Source of the DNA: Sporolactobacillus terrae DSM 11697
GTDB lineage: Bacteria; Bacillota; Bacilli; Bacillales; Sporolactobacillaceae
Reading direction: 5' to 3'
DNA length: 46,959 nt
NCBI RefSeq assembly: GCF_000648615.1
Contig: NZ_JFZC01000023.1
Coordinates: 1 to 46,959 of the forward strand
The translations under genes and the position numbers were made by a program. Under the pieces are notes generated by a model, which did no database searches, was not told the origin of the DNA, and saw nothing but the letters and a program-made list of their open reading frames with translations. Below are positions 35,302 through 43,992 of this stretch, piece by piece; within the stretch, counting starts at the first letter, position 1; the number at the start of each line of letters is the position of its first letter.

Positions 35302-35976
35302 TTATCGCTTGCTTCTCAGCTCAGGGGAAAAATACTTCACAAGCTTTTCCAACGAAATACCTTTAAGCGAATTAAAACAGCCGTCCACATGACCGAACGG
35401 CATCTGGTTGGTGACGGCATTCGGCACAACAATACAGTACATCCCCGCTTTTTTTGCAGCCAGCGAGCCGTTGAACGAATCCTCAATCGCAATCGCTTCT
35501 TTCGGACTGACCCCAAGCGCATCCAGTGATTTCGTGTACAAGGCAGGATCCGGCTTTACCTTGAGCACATCGTCCCATGATTTAATGCTTTCGAAATAAT
35601 CAATTAATCCAAAGCGTTTCAAGTGTTTACGCGGCCATTCCCCCTTGGAACTGGTCGCAAGCCCGATTTTCAAACCGAGTTCTTGTGCCTGAACTAAGAT
35701 CGACTTCACACCAGGCAGTACTTCTTCTTCATCAACAAGTTTATTAAAAAGTGCATCACGTTCACTCTTGAACGCTGCCCTGTCTATTTTCACCTGGGCG
35801 TGTTCCTCAAGATAATCAAGGGAATTGAAGCCGTTTTGTGTTCCAATGGCCTGACTCCAAATACTGAGCGGCAAATCGACATGATAGCGGTGGAACATCT
35901 TCTGCATGACCAGGTACATAATTCGTTCGCTATCCAAAATAACACCATCAAAATCAAAGACAATTGCTTTAATCAT
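35302..35976 (-). CDS. HAD family hydrolase, beta-phosphoglucomutase-like
   Basis: This 224-residue HAD-superfamily protein belongs to the PgmB/GPH-like subfamily. It could be a phosphatase or beta-phosphoglucomutase acting on a small sugar phosphate. Motif I is FDFDGVILDSE with both aspartates. Motif II is GLATSSKGEW. The lysine and motif III/IV stretch runs through VKPDPALYTKSLDALGV to AIEDSFNGSLAAKKAGM. A helical cap lies at about 15-90. AAGGG stands nine bases before the ATG at 35976. The mutase needs a specific Arg/Lys pattern in the cap that I cannot judge by eye. Its position next to pgcA suggests glucose-phosphate metabolism, but this is inference. Confidence 0.9.
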   Translation of the reverse strand: MIKAIVFDFDGVILDSERIMYLVMQKMFHRYHVDLPLSIWSQAIGTQNGFNSLDYLEEHAQVKIDRAAFKSERDALFNKLVDEEEVLPGVKSILVQAQELGLKIGLATSSKGEWPRKHLKRFGLIDYFESIKSWDDVLKVKPDPALYTKSLDALGVSPKEAIAIEDSFNGSLAAKKAGMYCIVVPNAVTNQMPFGHVDGCFNSLKGISLEKLVKYFSPELRSKR

Positions 35977-36153
35977 CAAATACAACCCTTCTCAGTGGTC
36001 TCAGTCTACATTTTACCATGTGTCGCATTTATTTCTAGCCTTGCTTCCTGAAAACTTTGTGTAAAATCGCCAGCCAGCCGCTGGATCCTTGGAGAAGATC
36101 CGTCCATTCCCCTCCCCTCAAGTCACCCAAAATTCACTCTTTTCGTAAAATCA

Positions 36154-36182
36154 GTCAAGGTTCATCATCGAAAGCATACATT
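36154..36182 (+). promoter_or_regulatory. Candidate sigma-E promoter of yhbH
   Basis: CATACATT (36175-36182) fits the sigma-E -10 consensus CATACANT fully. GTCAAGG, 14 bases upstream, is a weak -35. The yhbH start lies about 70 bases downstream. Confidence 0.45.
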
Positions 36183-36251
36183 AAATTAATCAACCATCGC
36201 TGCAGTCCCGATTGTCCGATTTTATCGTACACATTAAAGGAGGGATTTTAC

Positions 36252-37412
36252 ATGAGCAATTTCTTAATATCAGAAGAGGATTGGGATCTTCATCACAAAG
36301 GTGAAGAAGATCAGCGCCGCCATAAAGAAAAAGTCAAGGATGCGATCAAAAACAACCTCCCTGATCTGATCAGCAGCGAAAATATCATCCTTTCCGATGG
36401 TAAAAAAATGACACGGATTCCAATCCGATCTTTGGATGAATACAAATTGCGGTATAACTTTGATAAAACAAAACATGTCGGTCAAGGTAACGGCAAAAGC
36501 AAGGTAGGCGATGTCATTGCAAAAGCGCCTGGAAAACAGCAGGCTCAAGGCGGCGGCAAAGGAAAAGGGGCAGGCGACCGCCCAGGCATCGATTACTACG
36601 AAGCCAACATTTCAATTATGGAAATTGAAAAGCTCTTTTTCAAGGAACTAGAACTCCCTCATCTTAAAAGAAAACAGGAGCCGGATATCACCGTCCAGAG
36701 CATTGATTACCGAGACATTCGCCGCAAAGGACTTATGGGAAATATTGATAAACGGCGAACGATTCTGTCGGCAATCAAACGAAATGCACGTTCCGGAAAA
36801 ACCTCCATTCATCCGATTATTGAGGATGATTTACGTTTTAAAACTTGGGAAACAATCGTAAAACCAGAAAGCCGCGCGGTCGTCCTCGCACTCATGGATA
36901 CAAGCGGTTCCATGGGCATTTGGGAAAAATATATTGCCCGCAGTTTCTTCTTTTGGATGACCCGTTTCCTGCGCACCAAGTATGAAAAAGTATCGATTCA
37001 GTTTATTGCCCACCATACTGAAGCCAGTGTCGTCACCCAGGAAGACTTCTTCACAAAAGGCGAAAGCGGCGGGACGATTTGCTCGTCGGCATATCTCAAA
37101 GCTCTGGAACTGATTAACGCTTCCTATCCACCGGCCAAATACAATATTTATCCGTTCCACTTCTCCGACGGTGATAATTTGTCATCGGATAATCCAAAAT
37201 GTGTTCGTCTTGTCAAAGAAATTATGGACATTACTGATTTCTTCGGTTATGGCGAAATCAATCCCTACCACCGATCAAGTACATTGATGAGTGCCTATCG
37301 AAGTATCAAGAATGATGCCTTTCATTCGTTTATCTTAAAACAAAAGAGCGATGTCTATCATGCTATGAAGTATTTCTTTCAAAAGGAACAGGAAGATACG
37401 GTCGCGCGATAA
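36252..37412 (+). CDS. yhbH: YhbH/YeaH family sporulation protein (DUF444)
   Basis: This cytoplasmic protein of 386 residues belongs to the DUF444 family. It carries a von Willebrand factor A-like fold with the metal-site motif MDTSGSMG (about 215-222) and the later HFSDGDN (about 306-312). The N-terminal third is charged and Lys-rich with a Gly/Lys linker ([14 protein letters not shown]). AAAGGAGG precedes the ATG at 36252; the open frame begins far upstream at 36057 without support. It is the usual partner of PrkA, whose gene lies 1.8 kb away on the other strand. In B. subtilis yhbH directly follows prkA; here the two are separated by two signal peptidase genes and yhbH is inverted. Confidence 0.95.
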   Translation: MSNFLISEEDWDLHHKGEEDQRRHKEKVKDAIKNNLPDLISSENIILSDGKKMTRIPIRSLDEYKLRYNFDKTKHVGQGNGKSKVGDVIAKAPGKQQAQGGGKGKGAGDRPGIDYYEANISIMEIEKLFFKELELPHLKRKQEPDITVQSIDYRDIRRKGLMGNIDKRRTILSAIKRNARSGKTSIHPIIEDDLRFKTWETIVKPESRAVVLALMDTSGSMGIWEKYIARSFFFWMTRFLRTKYEKVSIQFIAHHTEASVVTQEDFFTKGESGGTICSSAYLKALELINASYPPAKYNIYPFHFSDGDNLSSDNPKCVRLVKEIMDITDFFGYGEINPYHRSSTLMSAYRSIKNDAFHSFILKQKSDVYHAMKYFFQKEQEDTVAR

Positions 37413-37488
37413 AGAACACTTGGTACAATCAGTTTATTCAAGAGATACTTGGCGCCCGTAAACAAAGCATGAATGTTTCCTACAAGAT

Positions 37489-37539
37489 AAAAAAACAACC
37501 GGTAGTAGGAGAGCTACACGACGCACCGGTTGTTTTTTT
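37489..37539. terminator. Bidirectional terminator between yhbH and a signal peptidase gene
   Basis: AAAAACAACCGGT pairs with ACCGGTTGTTTTT. The 22-base loop contains a smaller GTAG/CTAC stem. A and T runs flank both sides. Confidence 0.88.
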
Positions 37540-37552
37540 ATTTTTCCCTTAT

Positions 37553-38122
37553 TTAATCACGATGGATGATCCCGAATCGGTTAAGCGGCCAATAGCGCAG
37601 ATCAACTTTTCCAACGACCTTTTTTTCACTGATAAAACCGATCTCAGGGACGCGGCTGTCGGTACTGTTCTGACGGTTGTCGCCCATCACCCAGAGCATG
37701 CCTTCAGGGACACGTGTTTTGCCGGTCAGCTCTTTCAGTGAGAAGTCCCACGTCAACTGACCAACCAGCATGCTGCGTTTCTCTTTATCGAGGAAGGGTT
37801 CCGCGACTGCTTTTCCATTCACATATAACTGATCATTCTTATACTGAATGGTATCTCCCGGAAGACCAATGACACGTTTGACATAGTCGTCCGTTTTCGT
37901 TGCATGGAAAATCACCACATCAAATCGTTGCGGTTGCGCGAACTCGTAGTTAAGTTTATTGACAATGAGGCGATCTCCGTTATACAAAGTCGGTTTCATT
38001 GACGGACCGTCAACAATATAATTGCCCAAGATAAACGTCCGAACTAAAATCACAATGAGCACAGACAATGTGAGTGCCCGTATCCAGGCAAAGGCTTCAC
38101 TTCTCTTTTTTTTCTGACTCAT
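37553..38122 (-). CDS. lepB: Type I signal peptidase (copy 1)
   Basis: This membrane serine protease of 189 residues removes signal peptides from secreted proteins. It has one N-terminal helix (about 12-32, ALTLSVLIVILVRTFIL). The catalytic serine is in VDGPSMKPTL and the lysine in DYVKRVIGLPGD. The C-terminal box is VMGDNRQNSTDSR. This is the Gram-positive P-type layout at normal length. The frame opens at 38179, but family length and helix position favour the ATG at 38122. A close paralogue lies about 460 bases upstream on the same strand, and a dispersed repeat sits between them. Confidence 0.95.
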   Translation of the reverse strand: MSQKKKRSEAFAWIRALTLSVLIVILVRTFILGNYIVDGPSMKPTLYNGDRLIVNKLNYEFAQPQRFDVVIFHATKTDDYVKRVIGLPGDTIQYKNDQLYVNGKAVAEPFLDKEKRSMLVGQLTWDFSLKELTGKTRVPEGMLWVMGDNRQNSTDSRVPEIGFISEKKVVGKVDLRYWPLNRFGIIHRD

Positions 38123-38342
38123 GAAACACCGACTCCCAAAAAACATCATTCGCTCGTAAAAATGAATGGTAACATCCAAATTAAGGAAGCTCTAAATATA
38201 ATACACGATTCGTATACGGATCACAAGAGATGGTGGTGCCGTCCGTTATTTAAGCAAAATCGGTTTTCTGGCTGCATGAACATCAGAAAACCGGGCTGCG
38301 CTTAGTCATTAATTTCGCAGGATTCGGCTTTGATTCATCCCC

Positions 38343-38470
38343 TTGTGTTACAAAACGACACTCCATCTACTCGCTTGCCGCGGTCATCCCAGGAGCCTCC
38401 TTAGTAGACATGCTGAAATCTGCGGAGTCTCCTTTGGCCTGCTCTCCCGCAGGCGTCTCGCGCTTTCGTA
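38343..38470 (+). repeat. Dispersed intergenic repeat, copy C
   Basis: It follows copy B closely in its blocks, ending CTCCCGCAGGCGTCTCGCGCTTTCG. CTGCGG (38420-38425) and CCGCAG (38447-38452) are complementary arms. It lies in the 460-base gap between the two signal peptidase genes. Reading frames across it are chance products of the repeat. No other feature is seen in the gap. Confidence 0.7.
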
Positions 38471-38584
38471 TCTTCTTCCACAGAAGGTGATGACTTTCGC
38501 GTTGCATACAGGACGCGGATGCCATCGTTCCTCTTTATGTAAAAAAGCGCCGAGCGAATCGGCACTTTCAAAATTCGATGCACA

Positions 38585-39157
38585 TTATGGTAACACAATG
38601 GACTGCATGATTTCCCATTCATTAAGCGGCCAATAACGAATAGATACCTTTCCAATGACCGATTTCTGATCAACAAAGCCAAAGTAGCGGCTGTCTTCAC
38701 TATTCTGGCGATTGTCGCCCATTACCCATAACTTACCCTCGGGAACGCGCAGCTTACCGGTTTTTGCCTTCAAATTGAAATTTTCCGTGAGCTGCTGGCC
38801 TGGGGGCAGCGCATCCTTATAATGCTGTAAATAAGGTTCCGCGACCCTTTTCCCATTGACGTACAGCTGATCGTTCTTATACGTAATCGAATCCCCAGGC
38901 AATCCAATGATCCGTTTCACATAATCTTCTGTTTCGGTTGCGTGAAAAACGATCACGTCAAAACGATGCGGTGTACCGACCGTGTAACCGATTTTATTCA
39001 CGATCAAACGATTTCCATCCTGAAGTGTCGGCATCATCGACTCGCCGCGGACAATATAATTACTGAAAATAAATTGGCGGACAAGAAAAGCAATTAGAAT
39101 GGCGATGGCGCCCGCACGGATCCAGCTCCATACTTCTCTCTTTGTTGATTGGCTCAT
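38585..39157 (-). CDS. lepB: Type I signal peptidase (copy 2)
   Basis: This second membrane signal peptidase has 190 residues and is clearly a paralogue of the gene downstream. It has one N-terminal helix (about 12-32). The serine is in VRGESMMPTL, the lysine in DYVKRIIGLPGD, and the last box reads VMGDNRQNSEDSR. Both catalytic residues are present in both copies. They differ mainly in the segment after VNGK, where this protein has a longer proline/glutamine stretch. Several signal peptidases per genome are common in Bacillus (SipS to SipW). The tandem arrangement points to local duplication. Expression conditions cannot be told. Confidence 0.95.
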   Translation of the reverse strand: MSQSTKREVWSWIRAGAIAILIAFLVRQFIFSNYIVRGESMMPTLQDGNRLIVNKIGYTVGTPHRFDVIVFHATETEDYVKRIIGLPGDSITYKNDQLYVNGKRVAEPYLQHYKDALPPGQQLTENFNLKAKTGKLRVPEGKLWVMGDNRQNSEDSRYFGFVDQKSVIGKVSIRYWPLNEWEIMQSIVLP

Positions 39158-39215
39158 TGACTTGCGCGTGTCCCTTCTTGATTTACCGCTCAGCCGTTCC
39201 TTTTGGCGATCCGAT

Positions 39216-41111
39216 TCAACGGTTGAGCAAGCTTCCTACATATCTTAATAATTCGTTAGCAGAAGTCGTATTATAACCGTATTCATCAACAAGTCTTGCA
39301 ATAACTTCATTGACACGTTTCAGCTGCGCCTCATCCGGCGTTTTGCTTGACGTTGTAATTTTCACTACATCCTTGAGATCGGCGAATAATTTTTTCTGAA
39401 TCGCTTCTTTCAGCCGCTCATGCGACTTATAGTTAAAGCGTTTGCCTTTACGTGCATAGGCAGAAATGCGGATCAAGATCTCTTCTCGGAACGATTTCTT
39501 CGCATTTTCGGAAATGCCGATTTGTTCTTCAATGGAACGCATCAGCTTCTCATCCGGATCAACTTCATCACCGGTAATCGGATCGAAAATTTTATTGCTG
39601 TTGCAATACGCTTCAACATTATCCAGATAGTTATCCATTAATGTTTTTGCCGATTCTTCAAAAGAATAAACAAATGCCTTTTGTACTTCACTTTTTGCTA
39701 ATTCATCATATTCGCGGCGGGCAAGTGCAATATATTCAGTGTAACGCGAACGATCCTCGTCACTGATGGACGGATGCTGCGCCAGCCCTTCTTTAATGGA
39801 GCGCAAAATATCCAGTGCATTGATCGACGGTACACCTTTCTTAATGATTGCAGAAGAAATCCGGTTGATGACGTAGCGCGGATCAATGCCGCCCATCCCT
39901 TCATCAGGAAATTCATTCTGCAGTTCCTTAATATCGGCTTCATTATAGCCCTCAACGATTTCGCCATCGTAGAGCCGCATCTTTTTAATGAGATCAATAC
40001 CACGACTCTTGGATTCCTTCAAACGGGTCAAGATCGAAAATACAGCTGCCGTACGTAGCGCATGCGGCGCGATATGCACGTTTGCCACATCACTTTCCGA
40101 GATCAGCTTCTCATAGATCTTCTCTTCTTCACTAACTTTCAGATTGTACGGAACCGGCATCACAATCATTCGTGAATGAAGTGCCTCATTCTTTTTATTG
40201 CTGATAAAGGCCCGATATTCGGTTTCGTTCGTATGCGCGACAATCAATTCATCCGCCGAGATTAAGGCAAAGCGTCCGGCCTTGAAATTACCCTCTTGAG
40301 TCAGAGACAGCAAATGCCACAGAAATTTCTCGTCACACTTCAGCATTTCCTGAAATTCCATCAGGCCTCGATTCGCCTTGTTCAGCTCACCGTCAAATCG
40401 ATAGGCTCTCGGATCGGATTCTGATCCATATTCGGCAATCGTTGAGAAGTCAATGCTGCCGGTCAGATCAGCAATATCCTGCGACTTCGGATCCGATGGA
40501 CTGAACGTACCGATCCCCACGCGCTTGTCTTCTGAAAGAAAAATACGCTCCACTGGAACGTCCTCAATCTGTCCGCCGTACTCTTTCTCAAGCCGCATCA
40601 CATTTAACGGTGACAAATTTCCTTCAATGCGGATGCCCGTCTCTTGAAAGAAGTCTTCGCGCAGGTGCGGCGGAATTAAGTGAAGCGGGTCTTCATGCAT
40701 CGGGCAATCCTTAATGGCATAAATCGCCCCTTCATCGGTCCATGAATACTTTTCCAAGCCGCGCTTCAGCATCGTCACAATCGTTGATTTACCGCCGCTC
40801 ACCGGACCCATCAGCAGCAAGATACGCTTCTTTACGTCCAAGCGTCGCGCTGCAGGGTGAAAATACTCCTCTATGAGTCGTTCGATCGCTTCGTCAAGTC
40901 CGAAGATCTTGTCATCAAAGAAATGATAATGTTTATGTCCGTTCTGCTCCGAAACACCAGCGGAAATAATCATCTGATAGACACGGGAATGTGCGGACTG
41001 TGCGATCATCGGATTCTTCTTCACTAGTTCAAGATAGTCTGCAAATGTGCCTTCCCATTTCAGCTGCTCTTCATAGTCGCGGAACTGTTTCAGTTTATCA
41101 AGAAAGTTCAT
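39216..41111 (-). CDS. prkA: PrkA family sporulation AAA+ protein
   Basis: This 631-residue protein was long called a serine protein kinase. More recent work describes it as an AAA+ ATPase with Lon-like protease activity that promotes sporulation in B. subtilis. The N-terminal AAA+ domain has Walker A MGPVSGGKST (101-110) and the long PrkA-type insert with PMHEDPLHLIPPHLR. The C-terminal part (about 390-631) is the helical kinase-like domain. Length is normal. The start at 41111 has a strong AGGGGGG site. A perfect sigma-E -10 box lies about 50 bases upstream, and its partner yhbH lies beyond the signal peptidases. Confidence 0.96.
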   Translation of the reverse strand: MNFLDKLKQFRDYEEQLKWEGTFADYLELVKKNPMIAQSAHSRVYQMIISAGVSEQNGHKHYHFFDDKIFGLDEAIERLIEEYFHPAARRLDVKKRILLLMGPVSGGKSTIVTMLKRGLEKYSWTDEGAIYAIKDCPMHEDPLHLIPPHLREDFFQETGIRIEGNLSPLNVMRLEKEYGGQIEDVPVERIFLSEDKRVGIGTFSPSDPKSQDIADLTGSIDFSTIAEYGSESDPRAYRFDGELNKANRGLMEFQEMLKCDEKFLWHLLSLTQEGNFKAGRFALISADELIVAHTNETEYRAFISNKKNEALHSRMIVMPVPYNLKVSEEEKIYEKLISESDVANVHIAPHALRTAAVFSILTRLKESKSRGIDLIKKMRLYDGEIVEGYNEADIKELQNEFPDEGMGGIDPRYVINRISSAIIKKGVPSINALDILRSIKEGLAQHPSISDEDRSRYTEYIALARREYDELAKSEVQKAFVYSFEESAKTLMDNYLDNVEAYCNSNKIFDPITGDEVDPDEKLMRSIEEQIGISENAKKSFREEILIRISAYARKGKRFNYKSHERLKEAIQKKLFADLKDVVKITTSSKTPDEAQLKRVNEVIARLVDEYGYNTTSANELLRYVGSLLNR

Positions 41112-41159
41112 TGTATCCCCCCTAGAAAAGATTCACCAATGCTTCTGACCATGTACTTA

Positions 41160-41190
41160 AGTGTATGCGTTCATTCGCTAATCTTTCATG
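41160..41190 (-). promoter_or_regulatory. Candidate sigma-E promoter of prkA
   Basis: On the minus strand CATACACT (41160-41167) matches the sigma-E -10 consensus CATACANT in full. An A-rich CATGAAA 16 bases upstream is a weak -35. The predicted start of RNA is about 40 bases before the gene. Confidence 0.5.
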
Positions 41191-41343
41191 AAACTATGTA
41201 CAGATTGAGAAGGAATCGTTAATGAATCCAGCGGGAAAAGCCCAGCAATAGGAAAAATCAGATTTCATAAAATTTTTATTACACTTTTTGAAATCCTGAG
41301 GGGGATCATACAATCAATGAAAAAACAAGGATGATACGGATAG

Positions 41344-41817
41344 TCAGGATAATCCCGGAAAACGCTGCTGGCGCAGTGCTTCGTAGAGCATGATTGCAGC
41401 TGAATTCGATAAATTAAGTGAGCGGATTGCGCCCGTCATCGGCAATCGAATGCAGCGATTCTGATACTTGGCAACAAATTCTTTCGGTAATCCGGTTGTT
41501 TCTCGTCCGAAAATAAAATAGTAGTCTTTACTTGTATCGCTATAGTCAAAGGCATCATAAGGCCTGCTGCCGTCGGTTTCAACAAGGTAGTATTCGCTTT
41601 GCGGATGCCGCTCAAAGAATTCGTCAAGTGAGTCATAGTAATGAAGATCTACTGAGTCCCAATAGTCCAAACCGGCACGCTTCAGATGCTTATCATCAGT
41701 AGAAAAGCCGAGCGGTCGAATGAGATGAAGTCCGGTGTTTGTTCCGGCACAAGTTCTGGCGATATTTCCTGTATTCGGTGGAATAAGCGGCTGATAAAGC
41801 ACAATATGGTTACTCAT
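41344..41817 (-). CDS. trmL: tRNA (cytidine(34)-2'-O)-methyltransferase
   Basis: This SPOUT-family RNA methylase of 157 residues adds a 2'-O-methyl group to the wobble base of leucine tRNAs. Motifs are YQPLIPPNTGNIARTCAGT (about 8-26), then IFGRETTGLP and RLPMTGAIRSLNLSNSAAI, which form the knotted SAM pocket. It corresponds to B. subtilis CspR. It keeps the cspR-prkA order of that genome. A repeat and about 330 bases separate it from the amidase-domain gene upstream. Confidence 0.95.
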   Translation of the reverse strand: MSNHIVLYQPLIPPNTGNIARTCAGTNTGLHLIRPLGFSTDDKHLKRAGLDYWDSVDLHYYDSLDEFFERHPQSEYYLVETDGSRPYDAFDYSDTSKDYYFIFGRETTGLPKEFVAKYQNRCIRLPMTGAIRSLNLSNSAAIMLYEALRQQRFPGLS

Positions 41818-41870
41818 TTCTGGTGCACACTCCTCATTATGAAAACAACAATACGTTACTCGTTAGAAAA

Positions 41871-42072
41871 ACCAAGCTGTGCTTGGCCTTAAACCATTCT
41901 GATTTTTGTGTACGCTCCGATTGCTCGCTTGCCGCGGGCGCACCGCGTGCCTCCTCAGACAGGCTAGAATCTGCGGGGTCTCGCCTGGCACGCATCAACA
42001 AGGCGCGATCCCGCAGGCGTCAGAGCGCTTTTGTGTCGCGAACGGACTTATTGATGAAATGCCGCTCGTTAC
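41871..42072 (+). repeat. Dispersed intergenic repeat, fullest copy D
   Basis: It starts with the hairpin ACCAAGC-tgt-GCTTGGC and continues with CTCGCTTGCCGCGGGCG, GCCTCCTCAGAC, ATCTGCGGGGTCTC, CTGGCACGCATCAACAAGGC, CGATCCCGCAGGCG and TTATTGATGAAATGCCGC. CTGCGG (41971-41976) and CCGCAG (42011-42016) can pair around GC-rich subarms. Its 3' half matches copy A and the window's first 50 bases; its 5' half matches copies B and C. It occupies most of the 330-base gap between the amidase gene and trmL. Confidence 0.75.
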
Positions 42073-42077
42073 TCGTG

Positions 42078-42105
42078 AAAAAAGGCCGGATCAACCGACC
42101 TTTTC
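42078..42105 (-). terminator. Terminator of the amidase-domain gene
   Basis: On the minus strand AAAAGG-t-CGG and CCG-g-CCTTTTTT pair across five bases, followed by a T run. It lies about 40 bases after the stop. Confidence 0.75.
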
Positions 42106-42146
42106 TTTGAAAACGCATCTATTATAGCACAACTTAAGCAGCGCAC

Positions 42147-43064
42147 TTAGGTTTGATCGCGAATATGAAAGAATTTATACTGAATTTTACTGGTCCATGC
42201 CGGGGAATCGCGATAAGCCCAAGAACGGTGCCGTGCATCGTAAGTATGCGCATTTACCAGCGGTTCGCCGTTGGCATCGAGCGCGGTCACCATTGTATTA
42301 TGGTTCCAGTGCCCGTCCCCTTCAAAGTCATAACAGATGACATCACCTGGGACAAGTTCACGCGCACTGCTTTTCTCCACAGCACCAATCACACCTTCCG
42401 ACTTGGACAAGTACCAGCGCAGCGCATTGGCAACCGTCCAGCTGAAACTCCAATTCGTCCGCTGCTGCCACCAGCCCCTACTGCGAATCGGATTGCCCCA
42501 CATGCGAATGCCCCCGGCATGAAGGCATTGAGAAATATAGTTGGTGCAATCATCGGCGACAACCGGATACTGCGGATTTCGGCGGTTCCACCACAAATCG
42601 GCATAGCGTACGGCAGCCAGCCGATCATAGGTGCGCGAACGTAGCTCGAGCGGTGCTAGTTCACCGGACTCCCGCTCAAACTCCTGCTCTTCCTTTGCAA
42701 CGATCGGCACCAGAGCATCCGAAACCAAACGTTGATTTCGCAGCACAGACTGGCGATTTTCCAAACGTTCTTCAAGAATAAATGTACTTTGATGTTTGAT
42801 CAGCCATTGCATGACCAAGCAATAATCAACGACGAGGTCCTCACGCTTACTGGTTGCACGCACATGATTTGCCCGAACGAGCGTACGTTCAATTTCAGCC
42901 TCTTGATCCTTCAGCGCTTTGCTTCTCGCCGTGAATCGGCGCTTTTCTTCCGGGTCAAGCGGCATCTTATGAAGATCGGCATTGCCGACCCAATAGTCCC
43001 CCAACATGGTTAGATGATTCTGAAATGCAGTTTTCCAGTCCACACGCATTCCCCGCTTCGACAT
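42147..43064 (-). CDS. Amidase-domain protein (YhbB-like)
   Basis: This 305-residue protein carries a C-terminal Amidase_6-type domain (about 150-300) related to NlpC/P60-like cysteine peptidases. The likely cysteine is in VVADDCTNYISQC and the histidine in DGHWNHNTMV, with PGDVICYDFEGDG between. The N-terminal half (about 1-145) is charged and helical, with no signal peptide or membrane helix that I can see. AAGGTG stands ten bases before the ATG at 43064. B. subtilis has yhbB, cspR and prkA in the same order, so this is its likely counterpart. Substrate is unknown; cell-wall or spore-coat peptides are possible. Confidence 0.85.
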   Translation of the reverse strand: MSKRGMRVDWKTAFQNHLTMLGDYWVGNADLHKMPLDPEEKRRFTARSKALKDQEAEIERTLVRANHVRATSKREDLVVDYCLVMQWLIKHQSTFILEERLENRQSVLRNQRLVSDALVPIVAKEEQEFERESGELAPLELRSRTYDRLAAVRYADLWWNRRNPQYPVVADDCTNYISQCLHAGGIRMWGNPIRSRGWWQQRTNWSFSWTVANALRWYLSKSEGVIGAVEKSSARELVPGDVICYDFEGDGHWNHNTMVTALDANGEPLVNAHTYDARHRSWAYRDSPAWTSKIQYKFFHIRDQT

Positions 43065-43125
43065 GATCTCGTTACACCTTATGCCTTAATGCGAGCAATC
43101 ATACCGAATCATTGGCGGATTCCAT

Positions 43126-43644
43126 TCAGCACTTCGTTTCCAAACCCAATAAGTATTCTTTCACTTTGAGACCGCCGGCGTACCCGGTCAATGCTCCGTT
43201 TGTCCCGATGACGCGGTGGCAAGGAACAACAATGGGCAGCGGATTTCGGTTGTTGGCCATACCGACAGCCCGTACTGCCTTCGGACGATTCACGATACCC
43301 GCAATATCCTTATAGGAACGCGTTGTCCCGTATGGAACGTCGATCAGTGCCTGCCACACCTCACGCTGAAATTCAGTGCCCTTCATGAGCAGCTTCAAAG
43401 AAAATGTCTTTCTTTTACCGCTTAAGAATTCCGTCAGTTGATCAGCCGCATCTATGCAAGCTGCAGCATCGTCCTGCAAAACAGTTGGCAGGCCGTGTTT
43501 TGCTGCCCAGCGCACGATTTCCGCTCGCTTGGCAGCAAGCGGGCCAAAGTCAATCCGACACAGCCGATCTTGGTAAACGGTGAGCGTCAGCATGCCAATC
43601 GCGGTATCTTGCTCACTCACCGCTAGATAATCTTTTTGTTCCAT
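43126..43644 (-). CDS. ogt: Methylated-DNA-protein cysteine methyltransferase
   Basis: This suicide repair protein of 172 residues transfers alkyl groups from O6-alkylguanine to its own cysteine. The active-site motif is VVPCHRVIG (Cys142). The helix-turn-helix arginine-finger region reads TTRSYKDIA, and the Asn hinge is in GMANNRNP. The short N-terminal domain (about 1-80) is typical of the Ogt group rather than the Ada fusion. Length is normal. Its start at 43644 follows AAAGGGG. It stands between the amidase-domain gene and a divergent B3/B4 gene. About 350 bases upstream, up to 43992, hold no recognisable gene. Confidence 0.95.
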   Translation of the reverse strand: MEQKDYLAVSEQDTAIGMLTLTVYQDRLCRIDFGPLAAKRAEIVRWAAKHGLPTVLQDDAAACIDAADQLTEFLSGKRKTFSLKLLMKGTEFQREVWQALIDVPYGTTRSYKDIAGIVNRPKAVRAVGMANNRNPLPIVVPCHRVIGTNGALTGYAGGLKVKEYLLGLETKC

Positions 43645-43992
43645 CGTTTTAGGGCCCCTTTCTAATCGATTGAACGCACGATTTCAACTCAATCACTGCA
43701 TGATCCTGCTGAAAAATCATGAGTCGGTCAGCATTACGCCAAGAAGTCCAATCCTTTAGCTCCGATGTGATTCACGACCATTATCTAAGAAATTAGTTGA
43801 TTTCGCAATGATAGAAAACGCTTGATCGGTTTTAAGATCATGTTCGTTCGCCTTGAGCCTGCACCGATCCGGCTGCTTCATTGGCGCGATTCAATTGGCT
43901 TTAAAAAAGCGCTTCTCTTTGAAACATTGCCTGAAGCATCACGCATCATTTATGGTACACTTACAGTAGATCGGTCGAACAGGAGGCATGTC

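Noticed and set aside
38343-38636. Plus-strand frame of 97 codons between the signal peptidase genes
   Set aside because: It runs through dispersed repeat copy C and into the end of a real gene on the other strand. The frame is not kept in other repeat copies.
35119-42072. CRISPR array
   Set aside because: The repeats are kilobases apart, long and imperfect, without spacers of uniform size or cas genes.
41823-42110. Overlapping plus-strand frames of 95 and 73 codons
   Set aside because: Both arise from dispersed repeat copy D. The repeat evolves as a structured DNA element, not as a reading frame.
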